This document shows positions 40,801 through 51,452 of a DNA stretch of 64,000 nucleotides, in pieces (position 1 is the stretch's first letter; the number at the start of each line of letters is the position of its first letter). Where the stretch lies: positions 558,001-622,000 of the forward strand of contig CP053148.1 of assembly GCA_014607495.2 (NCBI GenBank), read 5' to 3'. The notes under the pieces were generated by a model. The model made no database searches, was not told where the DNA came from, and was given only the letters and a program-made list of their open reading frames with translations. The position numbers and the translations under genes are program-made. Source of the DNA: Carposina sasakii (lineage: Eukaryota > Arthropoda > Insecta > Lepidoptera > Carposinidae).

Positions 40801-40901
40801 TGGGCGTTACGCTGGTCGGGCACCAGAAGAAAATTATGAACAGCGTGCAGAGCATGCGAGCACAGATACGTGTCAGTGGTCCATACGGCTTATTTGTCTA
40901 A
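37866..40901 (+). CDS. Eph: Eph receptor tyrosine kinase, intronless
   Basis: A single ORF of 1011 residues from ATG 37866 (context GCCATGA); the in-frame GTG at 37836 is not a plausible eukaryotic start. Order: signal peptide (1-18, FPAVVVATLAF), ephrin-binding domain (about 19-200, with VLLLDTTTEQSLGW and NNWLWTPFI), Cys-rich region (about 200-325), two fibronectin III domains (about 330-425 and 430-528), transmembrane helix (about 547-568), juxtamembrane tyrosines (TYIDPHTYEDP, about 621-631), kinase (GGGEFGDV at 654, VAIK with Lys681, HRDLAARN at 772, DFG at 792), SAM domain (about 938-1002) and C-terminus YGLFV. All catalytic residues are present, so the kinase should be active. It binds membrane-bound ephrins and guides axons and cell contacts. 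It is unusual in having no intron in 3 kb of coding sequence. 3' UTR signals lie near 42015 and 42147. Confidence 0.97.
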   Translation: MMWFPAVVVATLAFRVFGEQVLLLDTTTEQSLGWTRFPYGPQASTPGWVEESYSNFEKQIINWRSYVVCDVAHHNVNNWLWTPFIERRNANRIYIEIKFTIRDCALFPGNALSCKETFSLLYYEFDVATREQPPWEPESYKPVGRIAAGEGRFNTNSEVDINTEVKSIAVTKRGVYFAFRDQGACISILAIKVYYITCPEITENFVRFPATPTGKEVTVIEKSNGTCVENAEVAPGDPPPVYFCKGDGKWTLPSGSCKCKAGFEPDRKNQVCLKCPPGKFKSHTGDESCIPCPAYSESKALAAAECKCVPGFYRAKKDPRNATCTQPPSAPENLTVTFADQSSIALAWQPPQKNGGRNDITYRVTCSNCGVVAEFRPSSTQLNTTRVQIIGLEPVTEYRFQVFAENGVTELTGEPAKKIEITAVTEAPAVSVVFKLRVLDVESDRLTVAWNPPPIDLSDPDDTVENYEVKWFPKDAADKNVTIRTTKEPHLTITGLKKETEYGIRVRAKTKKSLGEFSSIMYVHTGPVIETTTFVAEEEGAQVRLVAGIMVAVVVLCVVAIIATVLYLRSRTEDECDKKQPGDCNSLNYRNGEVYNAPNDRPAKTSSNATTPLFAGTGSRTYIDPHTYEDPNQAVREFAREIDASCITIEAIIGGGEFGDVCRGKLKMPASCGQEIDVAIKTLKPGSTERARRDFLAEASIMGQFEHPNVIFLQGVVTKCNPIMIITEFMENGSLDTFLRANDGKFRVLQLVGMLRGIATGMQYLSEMNYIHRDLAARNVLVNSQLVCKIADFGLSREIESTADGAYTTRGGKIPVRWTAPEAIAFRKFTSASDVWSMGIVCWEVMSFGERPYWNWSNQDVIKSIEKGYRLPAPMDCPEAVYQLMLDCWQKERTHRPTFSSIVKTLDKLIRCPDTLRKIAQNRSADPLAGDTPDLIQFSSVEEWLECIKMSRYIEKFRASGITEMDAIVDLTVHQLAALGVTLVGHQKKIMNSVQSMRAQIRVSGPYGLFV

Positions 40902-42160
40902 ATGTCTAGTACTAATCAGTGTTACGTGTCTAATGAACGGCAATATTAGCCAGTGGATATTGATCTCTTGGTGCAGCAGTATTCTATTAAGATGGATAGT
41001 ATTATAAAATTGATACCTTTTGTATATTTTTCTAAACCTGTCCTAGAACTAATTAGAGTAAATGTCTTTCCTTATATGTTTAAGAAAATTTATATATTCT
41101 ATGCTATTTATATTATTTTTGTTGTTTGTTTAATTAAGGAGACTATAAGTTAGTTTTGAATATTTGGCCTACATGTTTATAACTCAAGTTTTACTCAACT
41201 GTCTCCCGCAATATACAACGAATATAGTCATACTATTCATAATGGAATACTCAAACAAGTCAATTTGTTTCCTTCCATCGGGCAGCTTGTAAGAGATTTA
41301 TTCAGAAGCAACATTTTGAACCACTTACTTTAGATGTATAGCCTGTAACTGTAATTTTGAAATTAATTATCTTGACTGATGTTCTGAATTGTGATTTTTG
41401 TACATCTTTACTATTTAAATTTGTACTTATAACCTTTATTTGCATCCATAGTAGGATTAAAGATTTTGTTTATAATTAGATTGTAAGATATTATGCATTG
41501 TATAGATTATAAGCCAGTCTTATTCTGTGTTTAAATAATTGTAATACCATGGAAATAGTACACTCACATAAGTCAAGTTTACAAATTCTCCATGTGATTA
41601 GTAAAATTTTGTAGCTAGCTAATTTTGCTGTAATTTTTGATGAAATTATCAATGTTATACAAATAATTCAAATCCGATTAAATTAAAGTACTTCACCGAG
41701 TATTCATGTAATATCTGTTATGTGTAAGTGTGTTATTGCCCTGGATTTTAATAATGTTGTATAATCAACAGAAATATGAACTAGATTCTATTAAATTGAA
41801 CAGGATTCAAACATTTTAATACAATTTGTTTACAATATAAACTTGATGCAGGGCAATAATGTTTCCATTTTGTAATTATTGTAAGGAAATAATAATTGTA
41901 TAGAGGTACACAGAGCTGTAACGTTAGTATTGTTGTCTCAATACTCTTGCCAATATTGTAAACTACCCCCTATCCGAGCATTTAACTCGAAAGTCGTAAC
42001 CTGCCATGTGATCTAATAAAGTACTTAATTAATTTACTTGCCGACACAGTTATTTATTTTATTGTAAGTACAAGAAACCTTTTTTTATTGCATGTATATA
42101 AGGCTGATATAAAGTTAATTTTAATGTAAATCCTGCTTTAAAACCTAATAAATAATGATC
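40902..42160 (+). other. Eph: Probable Eph 3' UTR
   Basis: About 1.2 kb of AT-rich sequence without dispersed repeats follows the stop codon. AATAAA occurs at 42015-42020 and 42147-42152, and a later one at 42582. The absence of mobile elements over this span contrasts with the flanks and fits a transcribed, conserved 3' UTR. Confidence 0.5.
42015..42020 (+). terminator. Candidate Eph poly(A) signal
   Basis: AATAAA in the context ATCTAATAAAGTACTT, the first canonical hexamer well beyond the stop codon; an alternative is at 42147. Confidence 0.4.
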
Positions 42161-43400
42161 GAATATAATTATAAATATTATAATTCCGTTAGCGTCACGA
42201 TGCAGAGGGCTTCTGATGTCGATTCTTCCAAAATAAACCTATCTGCAGTTCGTGATGCAGCGGGGCTGTTAAGATATTTTTTTTATACTTTTCTACATAG
42301 TTTTAGTGCTTTTGATCATTATTGCCGTCTACTGTAAACGACCGCGAATGTAACATGCAAGCTACGCGTGACGCGACTATGTAACCTCTTTGTAATGCAC
42401 TGCGAATTCCTACTTCATATTAAGTATTTAGTGAGTCTCACGCTGGAGCTATTCTTGCTGAGTATTTTGGCTTTGAAATTGCCTCTCAACATACTCACTA
42501 GTGAATATCCTACCGGCGTAATTATTAAATTTGTTGCAAATTTAACTTAAAGCTGTAATGTTTCGTAACCAACCATCAGAGAATAAACCTCTGACGTGGT
42601 ATTCTAGGTGATCCCACTTCTGAAAGCATAAAGTCAATACACTTAACCTCAAAAGTGTATCCTGTTTTTCTGGTTTTATCCAGTATTTATTTACAGCTTC
42701 AGGTTATATTAATCACTGCTAAGCGATATCATGGAGTCGAACATAAATAATTCTCATTCGTATGATCACCTCGAGAAAGGGAAAATATTCGCTCAGATTT
42801 AATAATATTTCATACTTTTTACTATAAAATAAATTACATCAATGAACTTGTAAAATTGCTTTTAGTAGAGGGACCCGATCACCGATCTGATATCAGTGAT
42901 AACTCGGTGAGACATATTTTTTTATCAAATATAATTTATAAACAAATATGCCTATTGTGACTTGCCTATCGAAAAGTGTTCATAGCTATTTTTAATTTAA
43001 TTAATTTTAATCAATTTTCTTTCATCACCTGCATTTGCAGGCAAGCCTATATGTATGATTGGTTTTGTAATTTAATTTTGTGTAATTTGTACCTATAATA
43101 TCAATTTTGATTGGTTAACAGATCGGTGTAGTTACCTATATTGACTTACCTATTCACATCCTTGCTAGGTAGCCATATAATGTGTCATTCAATTTCAATC
43201 AATCAGGTGTCCATTATAAAAGCAATCCTGAAATAAATACTCTCGGAGTGCTGTTATTCACTTTGAATTGATTGATTGATTGATGCGTTATTTCTGATAA
43301 ATTTGCATATTTAAGTGTTATCAATAAAATAATATACTTGTCTGATTACCACAGCTCCAATTTTATATACCTATGTTTTTATTTAAACCTTTATGAACTT
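42161..43400. other. No gene recognised
   Basis: Two 60-residue plus-strand ORFs (42155 and 42368) lack motifs and any splice continuity. Near 43260, TTGATTGATTGATTGATG is a short simple repeat. No dispersed element was recognised. Confidence 0.4.
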
Positions 43401-43403
43401 TTT

Positions 43404-44162
43404 ACCCGACTGCGCGACGCAAAGGAGTGGTATTGTGTTTAACAGACATGACGTCAGTGAAAATCCAATATGGCGACTACTGGACGCCATTTTGTGAAAA
43501 TGAAAAAAATTTAAGTCGACAAACTATATCGAGTGGGGTATCATTGAATAGGTATTTAAAAATCATTTTTAGGTTTCTCAACATTTTTAGATTAGACCAA
43601 CCGTTTAGGATCTATATCGATTGAAAGTTGCGTAACAACCATTCTCACATATAAGTTTTTAGACAGCAGCAAGACGAAAACTTCTTGCTGCCGAGAATGT
43701 TTCTTAAAGCGTACCTATTAGTAGCTAGGTACTCATAACAAAAAAGTATAAAATGACAAAAAAAACATAATTTTAAAAATCCAAAAACCCGACTGCTTAA
43801 AAAAGAACCAAATAATGCACATAATAAAAAACGGAAAAGAAAAAAACAAGCACTTAGATGTCCGGTGGTCTAGAATTCTATAATATTATTTTGGAATGAA
43901 TACTATTATAGAACATAAAATATTTTCTAATGATCGTAACATAACAACTGAACAGTCGGGATCCATTATCCGACAGCCAAGCTAGTATTTCAATGGATCT
44001 TGGCTGTTCAGTTGTTATGTTATGATCATTAGAAAATATTTTATGTTCTTCAATAGTATTCATTCCATAATAATATTATAGAATTCTAGACCACCGGACA
44101 TCTAAGTGCTTGTTTTTTTTATTTTTATGTACATTATTTAGTTATTTTTTAAGCAGTCGGGT
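43404..44162. mobile_element. ACCCGACTGC element containing a long palindrome
   Basis: It opens ACCCGACTGCGCGACGCAAA and closes TTTTTTAAGCAGTCGGGT. The left 390 bp match 29554-30065, including GACATGACGTCAGTGAAAAT-like sequence and CAGCAGCAAGACGAAAACTT. The right half is the 366 bp palindrome. The ORF at 43427-43624 is an element translation. Confidence 0.8.
43797..44162. repeat. 366 bp palindrome with arms of about 165 bp
   Basis: The left arm starts ACCCGACTGCTTAAAAAAGA and includes TAGATGTCCGGTGGTCTAGA and ATTTTCTAATGATCGTAACA. The right arm gives their reverse complements in reverse order, ending TCTTGGCTGTTCAG outward to AAGCAGTCGGGT. The spacer is about 35 bases around CGGGATCCATTATCCGACAG. 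A transcript would fold into a long hairpin. Confidence 0.85.
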
Positions 44163-45268
44163 TTTTAGCTAACGTAAAACTCAATTACTTACAAAATTCT
44201 CGATAGAATTTTGATTTGAAAATTTGCTTTTTGACGTTCTTTTAAGTAAAATAACTTGAAAACTATTGTGAATATGAACACGAAACTTGCTTAGTTGTAT
44301 GACGCTTTATCAAATTTAGTTTGTGGGAAAAGTACTTTATGTAAAATTTGTACATAATTTACAATTAATTAAAAACCAAATATTGCGCTGGTTGAGGTTG
44401 CGCCCCGCTATACGTCCACCTCACTCCCTCATTAGGTGTTTAAGGGAATGGGGTAGACGTACTGCGTGTTCATCTATAAGAGCGCCTTAACCTGCTTTAA
44501 CGAATTGAATTCGTTAAACATCCTACTAATATAGCACACTGTCTGTATATATATATAGCACAGTGGCTGTGGAAGTCAAACTTAATTCACCTTGGGCATT
44601 GAAAAATAACTCATGTCAATTTAGGCAAAGTTCACCCGCAAAGTGCATCACTCACCCGAGGTCCCTCAAGGGTCACCGGTCATTTACAGCGTAGGTGGAG
44701 CGACTATAATGCCTAACCTAACTTACTTGCTTTCCTACCTACCTACTTAAATTATTTTTTCTCATGCAGTATAGGCAAACCTAAAGCAATATTTTATACA
44801 AATTTCACTGGCATACTGTACATTCCATAAAGAATTTAATAATTACAATCATTCTGAAATATTACATTATTTGATATAGTTTAAAGCCATTCGCAACGCA
44901 AATATGCGGGCTATATTATTTGATTAAAATATTTTCGTCAAATTTTATAATTTTTGATTAAATTTACCATGTTCCATGCATTCAAACATTTTAATTACTA
45001 AAACACAAACCGAAATATATTTCGCAGGAATATGATACGGTTATTGCAAATATGTATTCAAATTATTGAACGTATTGTGAAGTACCTAAACTTATTTATT
45101 TGTACCTACTTCTGTTGTGTACCATCTGACTTACTGTTTTTTGGTACATCACCACCGATTTTCACCTACCTTTTTCTCCTCAAAGATGAATGGATCACTA
45201 CAATTAAACAAATAACGTAAATTATTTCATGCCTAACGTAAGCAAATAACTCGGATCGGCTATTCGCG
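44163..45268. other. No gene recognised
   Basis: AT-rich sequence with one more balanced patch (44390-44480, CCCCGCTATACGTCCACCTC) that may be a repeat fragment. No ORF with a motif. Confidence 0.4.
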
Positions 45269-45822
45269 GTCTATTCCACTTTGATCACTCAGGTGATATC
45301 ACCTGGCGACTCTAGAGTGTCCAATAATCACCTGGGTGATCAGGGGCGACTTCAATAAAAAATATAGTTTGGTAAGAGTATCCTAAAATCACCATCGAAT
45401 TAATATCACTTTTTGTGTACTTTCTTTGTCTTTGTTGGCATACCACAAAATCATTATCATCATCGTCAGCCTGTTGCAGTCCACTGCTGGACGTAGGCCT
45501 CCCCCAGTGTATGCCACATGGCTCGGTATACCACAAAATAATGTTGTAAATATTATAAAGCAAAGTTTATTAATTGCTTGTTTTAGGTATTCTTAATTAT
45601 TTTAATTATATGTACTAAGAAATATAATAGCCTACTGTAATGACATTTTAAAATGTTGACTTCACATAAAATGATTATAATTCGAAGGTAATTTTAGGAT
45701 ACCAATTATTTTTTTATTTGTGTTGCCTCTGATCACTCAGGTGATTATATTCTTAGGTGATCATTGGAGCCTAAAACGTCGCCGGCGGTGATATCACCTG
45801 GGTGATTAAAGTGGAACAGACT
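45269..45822. mobile_element. Fold-back element with TGATATCACC ends
   Basis: The left end GGTCTATTCCACTTTGATCA / CTCAGGTGATATCACC is mirrored by GGTGATATCACCTGGGTGATTAAAGTGGAACAGAC at the right. Inner TCACCTGGGTGATC motifs are themselves palindromic. A shard of the CAGTCCACTGCTGGACGTAGG repeat is inserted at 45462-45510. Confidence 0.75.
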
Positions 45823-46600
45823 ATTATTACAGTAGGCTGCGGATTCATAAGAACCCTTAATTAAACTATCCGTTTTGAGCACAGACTTTTTATCCTAGAT
45901 GGATAATACCTACAAATAATCGTGGCTACTTATTTAGAAATTGCTATCAATCGCAAAATCTAAACAGCCATGTGATTGTATAAAAGCAGACCGACTTAGT
46001 GGTCGAAATCGGAATACGGACTACAGACATGACTCATTGAACTGGGGCGTAAAGGTTTACCGGGTTAGGCCGACCGTTTACCCACCTTTGTGAATACTGT
46101 AGCATAGGAATGCAGGCAGTAGGCTCATTTGTAAATTCACTTGAAAACGAAATAAATGAATAAATGTTGGTCCTGAGTTCCTTAGTCGACGTGCACAGGC
46201 AAATGATTTCATAGTTACAAGATGCTTGAAGTCTACTCGCGTACGTTTTCTTAATATTTTTTTTCCTTATGCACAGATTATAAGGCACACTGACCAACTA
46301 GCGGCACTGAACAAAGTAATATAGGTAATTTGCTAGTGGAATTAAATAATTTAATTAATAATACGCGCTTATTCTATTGAATTATGATTTCGTTCGACTC
46401 CATGCCTCGCTTTTGTCAAGCAAGCGAAAACATTGTTGTTTTATTTATGTAAGTACCTATTTTGGTTAATTTTAGTTTTCTATGTTGTCTTCCATGAATG
46501 TAATTTTGAAGTAAATACCTAAATTGTCTTCACTTGAGATTATCGTATAACGTTTGGGATTGAATTTCTATGCTAAAGCTGAGTCCAGACATGTGTTAAA
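45823..46600. other. No gene recognised
   Basis: A minus-strand ORF (46034-46297) has no recognisable domain and no splice partner. No element was identified. Confidence 0.35.
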
Positions 46601-46617
46601 CGAATACATACACACAG

Positions 46618-46835
46618 TAGATTATTGCTGTCTACTGCTGGACGTAGACTTCCCTCAGGGCACGCCATAAGGCTACTGCCACAGGGGGCATTCTGCCCAT
46701 AGTCACCACGCTGGGCAGGCCGGTTGGTGACCGCAGTGTGATTTTCGGGCTATGTTGTCAATATGGGAGGCGCTGCTGTCCATTCCCCGAAAACCCTTAA
46801 TCGCCTCTTACGATACCCACGGGCAACATAGGGTA
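46618..46835 (+). repeat. CAGTCCACTGCTGGACGTAGG repeat, near full length
   Basis: TTGCTGTCTACTGCTGGACG, GGGCACGCCATAAGGCTACT, CATAGTCACCACGCTGGGCA, GTGACCGCAGTGTGATTTTC, CCGAAAACCCTTAATCGCCTC and TACGATACCCACGGGC follow in order. This is the longest copy in this orientation. Others in the window lie at 12040, 26030, 60177, 61740 and 62815. Confidence 0.75.
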
Positions 46836-47055
46836 GTAAACGAATAGTCTGCTGCAATTCCATTTGCGAATAAGTTGATGACAGAACATCAACTTATTCG
46901 ATGTGAACGTAGCCTGTCAGGCTAGACAGGTATTGTGGAAACTCCAAACATAATTTACATATTAAAATTGCAATTTATGAGTATACCTATTCAGAAAAGC
47001 ATTTTGCTTGGTTGACGGGTGATCTCTGTCTGTTTAGTAAGTACCTAACGATATA

Positions 47056-47225
47056 GGTCAGAGGTTCACAAACTTTTTTTACTCATAGACCCCTTTTAAA
47101 AGTTAACTGGTTCTGGTAGACCCCCTATAGGCCTACACCATATACAAATTAATTGTGAACCTCCATTTTTTCACATTAACCCCACCCTGGGGGTCCACCT
47201 GGACCACTTTGGGAACCATTGATAT
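47056..47225. mobile_element. hAT-type MITE candidate
   Basis: GTCAGAGGTTCACAAACTTTTTTTACTCATAGACC at the left and GTCCACCTGGACCACTTTGGGAACCATTGA at the right form an imperfect inverted pair of the well-known 'CAGTGGTTCCCAAAC' kind. No transposase is present. From 47226 to 48730 I see nothing recognisable. Confidence 0.55.
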
Positions 47226-48734
47226 AGGTAATAGGCACATTTCGAATCGTACTTACGCTGTGCTTTTAAACAACGAATGTTTTACATTACAATGCACGTT
47301 ATACATGTCTGGAGCCAGCATTGCATTTATTTTTCAACATTAAATGTTTCATGAATATTGTATTATACGATGTGTAACATATAGTATATTTATAAATATT
47401 GAACACAACTCTGTGAAATCATAGTTTATCTGCTACAAATTATATGTGACCCGTAAGTTCTATTTACGGGTAATGATTCGATAACACCAATTACATGCAC
47501 GATTGCACGATATTGACATAGTATATACCTATATAAATTGTTACAGATTATAACTAAAACAAATGAAATATTATTTAGTTGTCCTTGGCGATAATAGGTA
47601 GAAAAATTCAAAGTGTATTAAAGATTATAACATGGGATAAAACTCTACAAAGATATATAAGTATGGAAATGAGATCGTTTCGTAGGGATAACATGTAGGT
47701 GTGAGACACCTTTGTGTGAGCTCGAGCATTTTCCTAGTGAACAAGAACGCCAATTTGCGTAAGAATGATGCATCATATCAGAGATATAAATCAGGTTTAT
47801 CAGCCTTTAAAATTTCGTGGAATTTTGACGGTCTGTTCAATAAATAATTTTACGCCAAGTTCTGATTAAATATTAAATAACAAAGATATACTCGTAAATA
47901 TAAACTTATAGTTATTATCAAAAACCTATATCAGAGACGAGCACGAAGTTTTTGACGCGTTATCGTATATCTATGGTTTCCTAGAATAGCGGTGACGTTA
48001 TATAGCGAGCGTAATACAGCAGTGATATCACGTCTCATATTGTTTATTCAAGTTTGTTGTTACACTTTGTACACTATAGTGACTACACGTAGGTACACAG
48101 AATGAACAAAGTGAGCTTATCTCTTAAAGAGATTTCTTCCAGAAAACCCAAAACACGACATGACGAAACACGACTCAATTATCATATGAACTTATATCGT
48201 ACCACCTATCATATGAACTTGGCGCAGTTTCTTAAAGAGTAGTAATTTACACTGGCGTCGTTCGTCGTTTACTTAGAAGACGTTCATCGCTGTATTACGG
48301 CCGCTAAATGTTATCCTAGGAAACCATAGCTTTACGAAGCGTGAAAAATATTGTGAATACCCCTTTTAGAATATTCCTACCGACGAATATGTATTACAAT
48401 AATTTGTGTACAAGTTTGTAATACAAAATGTTTTGTAGAATGATTCTCCTGACGTTATATTCTGTAACTAACACCTAATACTACATACTGATAGTAATTA
48501 AACCTATGAATGTACGTATTATTGATACCGAATGGCTAGAATACGTTTTAATCAAACAGTTCCTTGGAACGGGGGCGCTAGTGGCTTAGTAAATAACTAT
48601 GTAACCCGTGTAAGCAGTATGCAACCATCCTTAGTTCCGAAATTGAGCACGGAAACTATTGAATGAAACGTACTCTAGTAATTTTCACGTAAGATTAACT
48701 CCAAATACGGAAATAAATGACGAATAACCAGGGA

Positions 48735-49010
48735 AACGTTAAGGCGACATCGGTTCACAGTTCAAGTACCGAAAACTCGCACTAAGCGTTTTGCTACTAC
48801 ATTCATAGTGCGAACGGCCAAGCTGTGAAACTCCCTGCCTGAATCCCTGTTCCCCATGAATCTAATATAATAATCTTGCGGTCTTCAAGTCGAGACTAAA
48901 CCGGTTTCTTTTAGGCAAGCGCGCTCCGTCTTAGACTGTAACGGTGCTTACCATCAGGCGCGTTGTGGTCAAGCGTAAGCCTATTTAATATATAAAAAAT
49001 TAGAATGTAT
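48735..49010 (+). pseudogene. LINE 3' fragment (Jockey/CR1-like C-terminus, broken)
   Basis: The plus-strand translation from about 48805 reads VRTAKL, a stop, NSLPESLFP, two more stops, then SCGLQVETK. This follows the LWNSLP-x-x-VFPS...L-SFK-RV pattern that ends many Jockey/CR1-type ORF2 proteins, and it continues into a tail ending at TATATAAAAAATT. Stops show it is dead. Confidence 0.6.
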
Positions 49011-49019
49011 GATACAGCT

Positions 49020-49570
49020 TAAGCTGCATACACACTAGCGCCAAAAGACACGAGTGTTTCAGTTAGATGTTCTTACGTGAAATTCTGGTATGGAAAGAGA
49101 CTCATAGTCGTTTTGTCACGTACGCCAAGCTGCAGGGATAGCATGGTGTAGGCGAGAGAGATATATCTCACTTATAAACGAAAAATCTTCTCATCAAGTA
49201 TTAAATAGATGAAGTATTTTGCGTTTTTGAGATGCAATTTGTACTGATTTTTACATGCGAAATACTTACATACTTAGCCTATTTATTACTTGGTCCGAGC
49301 TTTTGAGATGTGAGTTATTTATCTCTCCCATCCACCTCATGCTACGCCTGCAAATGTGATTTATAAAACGTAAGCTTTTCTGCTTAAGGATCATTTTAAA
49401 ATGTTTACCTTTAAGTTTATATCTTGAATATGTGAATAGGATAGAAATTGTGGCTGGCTTATGGTCGGCGTAGTGCTTGACTAATATGTCTATTTTTCGA
49501 GAATCGATAATGCGGCCTAATATTTAATTAACGAATTAGCACACATGCGGTTTTTTGACATTAATCTAAC
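49020..49570. other. No gene recognised
   Basis: Mixed-composition sequence with a short GCGAGAGAGATATATCTC palindrome near 49155. No motif-bearing ORF. Confidence 0.35.
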
Positions 49571-49574
49571 AAGG

Positions 49575-49795
49575 TAGGTGACAAGCGGAGTAACTAGTAG
49601 TAAGTTTAATTTATGAGTATGTTCGATTCCGGCAGTCACATTTAAACCTAAACGTAAAATTAGTCCTACCTGTCCTTTTCTCTCTCAGCCATTTATGTTA
49701 AGAGCGTAGAGAGATAGACCTGACTAAGATTAGGTTTAAGTGTGACTGCCGGAATCGAACCTAGTACTTACTTTAATTTTGCTCCGCTTTAGTCA
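49575..49795. repeat. Fold-back element around GATTCCGGCAGTCAC
   Basis: GTTCGATTCCGGCAGTCACA on the left pairs with TGTGACTGCCGGAATCGAAC on the right. Pairing extends to TTTAAACCTAA / TTAGGTTTAA inwards and AGTAAGTTTAATTT / AGTACTTACTTTAATTTTG-like sequence and GGAGTAA / GCTCCGC outwards. It is a MITE of unknown family. Confidence 0.7.
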
Positions 49796-49799
49796 ATAC

Positions 49800-50550
49800 A
49801 TACATAGATTCTCTCGTATTTTTGTGTCAAGGCTTCGTCCATTTAAGTATGTATATTGTGTGTCAGAATAACACGTTGCTTTGTGGAACCTATTCAGATT
49901 TTTATGCTAATAACTGCCATATGTTTCGACAAAATTCTAACATCACTGTTACTTCTCGACCATAAGCAAGCCACTTAAGGTCATGGTAATCTAATCTGTG
50001 TACGAGACGAATTGAGACGTGGATGAGTCGTGACGGGGTATATGAAAATCTCATTTCTTGGGCGGGCTCATGGCACCCACAATATCGTAGCATTATTATG
50101 GACTTACAGCAGAAAGTGCATGCATTAAAATGCTGTTTGTAGTTTCAAAACGCCTCGTTCCGTCCTAATCTCGGCCCGTATTCCGCGACCTTTATTTACA
50201 TACCATGGCAACTTTCATAAACATGTGATATATTTTACTGATTATTATTTACACTATGTATCATCAAGAAATTTGATTTATCGTAGGTTAGGGACATCTT
50301 ACGTATATGAGGAGGTGATTCTGTTTATCTAATTTTAATTTATCCTAGGGTAAATATTCGGAATATTTGTTTTAGTGAAGATAAATGGAATCACCTATTT
50401 AATATGGCTCCAGTAGTGACCTGTTAAACCGTAGTAACACCAATCATAGCCTACATAGAAAATAGAGTGAAGTTAGGTTACTTTAAGTTGATCTACGTGG
50501 GTTGTCATTAATATGTGACATTTTAATAATGGAGATTGTTTTTGGGTTTT
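49800..50550. other. No gene recognised
   Basis: AT-rich. The minus-strand ORF at 49902 has no recognisable domain. An inverted pair around AGGTGATTCTGTTTATC (50310) and GATAAATGGAATCACCT (50380) suggests another eroded fold-back element. Confidence 0.4.
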
Positions 50551-50635
50551 AAGCGGGTAATACGCGGGATTTTAGGTCGTAAGCGGGTAAAACGCGGGAT
50601 TTTAGGTCGTAAGCGGGTAAAACGCGGGATTTTAG
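50551..50635. repeat. 30 bp minisatellite, 2.8 copies
   Basis: AAGCGGGTAAAACGCGGGAT followed by TTTAGGTCGT is repeated at 50551-50580, 50581-50610 and 50611-50635, with one substitution in the first unit. Confidence 0.95.
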
Positions 50636-50639
50636 AATG

Positions 50640-51225
50640 GATCTAGCTAGAGTGTAAAGTGTATCGTATATTAACTAATTTATTTAATGATACAGGTACT
50701 ATATAAATTGCATGACATCATGGGTTGCCTTTACCTTCGGTATCTATACATGCGCCCGCGCCTGAATATTGTTTAAAGCCATTTTGTTTATTGAAATGTC
50801 ACAAATTATGAGAGCTTATGTCAACATACTGCCATCCGTATGTGTTTAAAGTCATTTAAGTGGTTTAAACCAATGTTTCCCGTTTATTAAATACAGTGAA
50901 TCATAGAATAAACTTAGGCAGTTTTAAATCTTTAATGTCAATCGGATTAGATAAAAATGTAAGCTAGGCTTGGCTATAATTTATCAAATAAACTATTGAT
51001 ACTTATAATGTGGGGTGTATTATTTTAAAAGAGTTAATGTTGTAAAATTATTGATTTTGAATTCCCTTTCAATTGCCATTGGATTGTTTGTCAACAAAAG
51101 TGGTAACTTTTGACTATATTCCATTGGATAAATAACCTGTGTTTTTACTACCTACTTTCCTCAAATAATTTGGAGGGAAAGGTGCTTCAAGTCGAACTCG
51201 ATAGGTGGCGCTGCAATCTGAAAGA
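50640..51225. other. No gene recognised
   Basis: AT-rich sequence with no motif-bearing ORF and no recognised element. Confidence 0.35.
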
Positions 51226-51229
51226 CGTC

Positions 51230-51345
51230 ACGTTTTTGGCACTAGCTTATCTCGCCTGAGAGAATGTTCGAGTTCCTTAGCCGACTCTCACGACATGCAC
51301 GTAAGGAGATGCAGCTGATATTCTAGTGAAGCCCTGCATCAGCAC
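51230..51345 (+). repeat. Fragment of the 10916-type repeat
   Basis: GGCACTAGCTTATCTCGCCT, GAGAGAATGTTCGAGTTCCT, TCTCACGACATGCACG and GGAGATGCAGCTGATATTCT keep the family order. Confidence 0.6.
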
Positions 51346-51452
51346 GGGAAGCAGGTAATACGATAGCGAAAAATAGAATGATAGCGTTGCTTAGGCGCCT
51401 ATGCGATGGATATTGTTACCTTACGCATTGCTTCAGCAGGAAACTCTAAAGG

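Noticed and set aside
40370..40909. 179-residue plus-strand ORF and 128/103-residue minus-strand ORFs inside Eph
   Set aside because: Shadows of the Eph kinase/SAM coding region in other frames.
46034..46297. 87-residue minus-strand ORF
   Set aside because: No recognisable domain, no neighbours it could splice to, and composition near that of the surrounding DNA.
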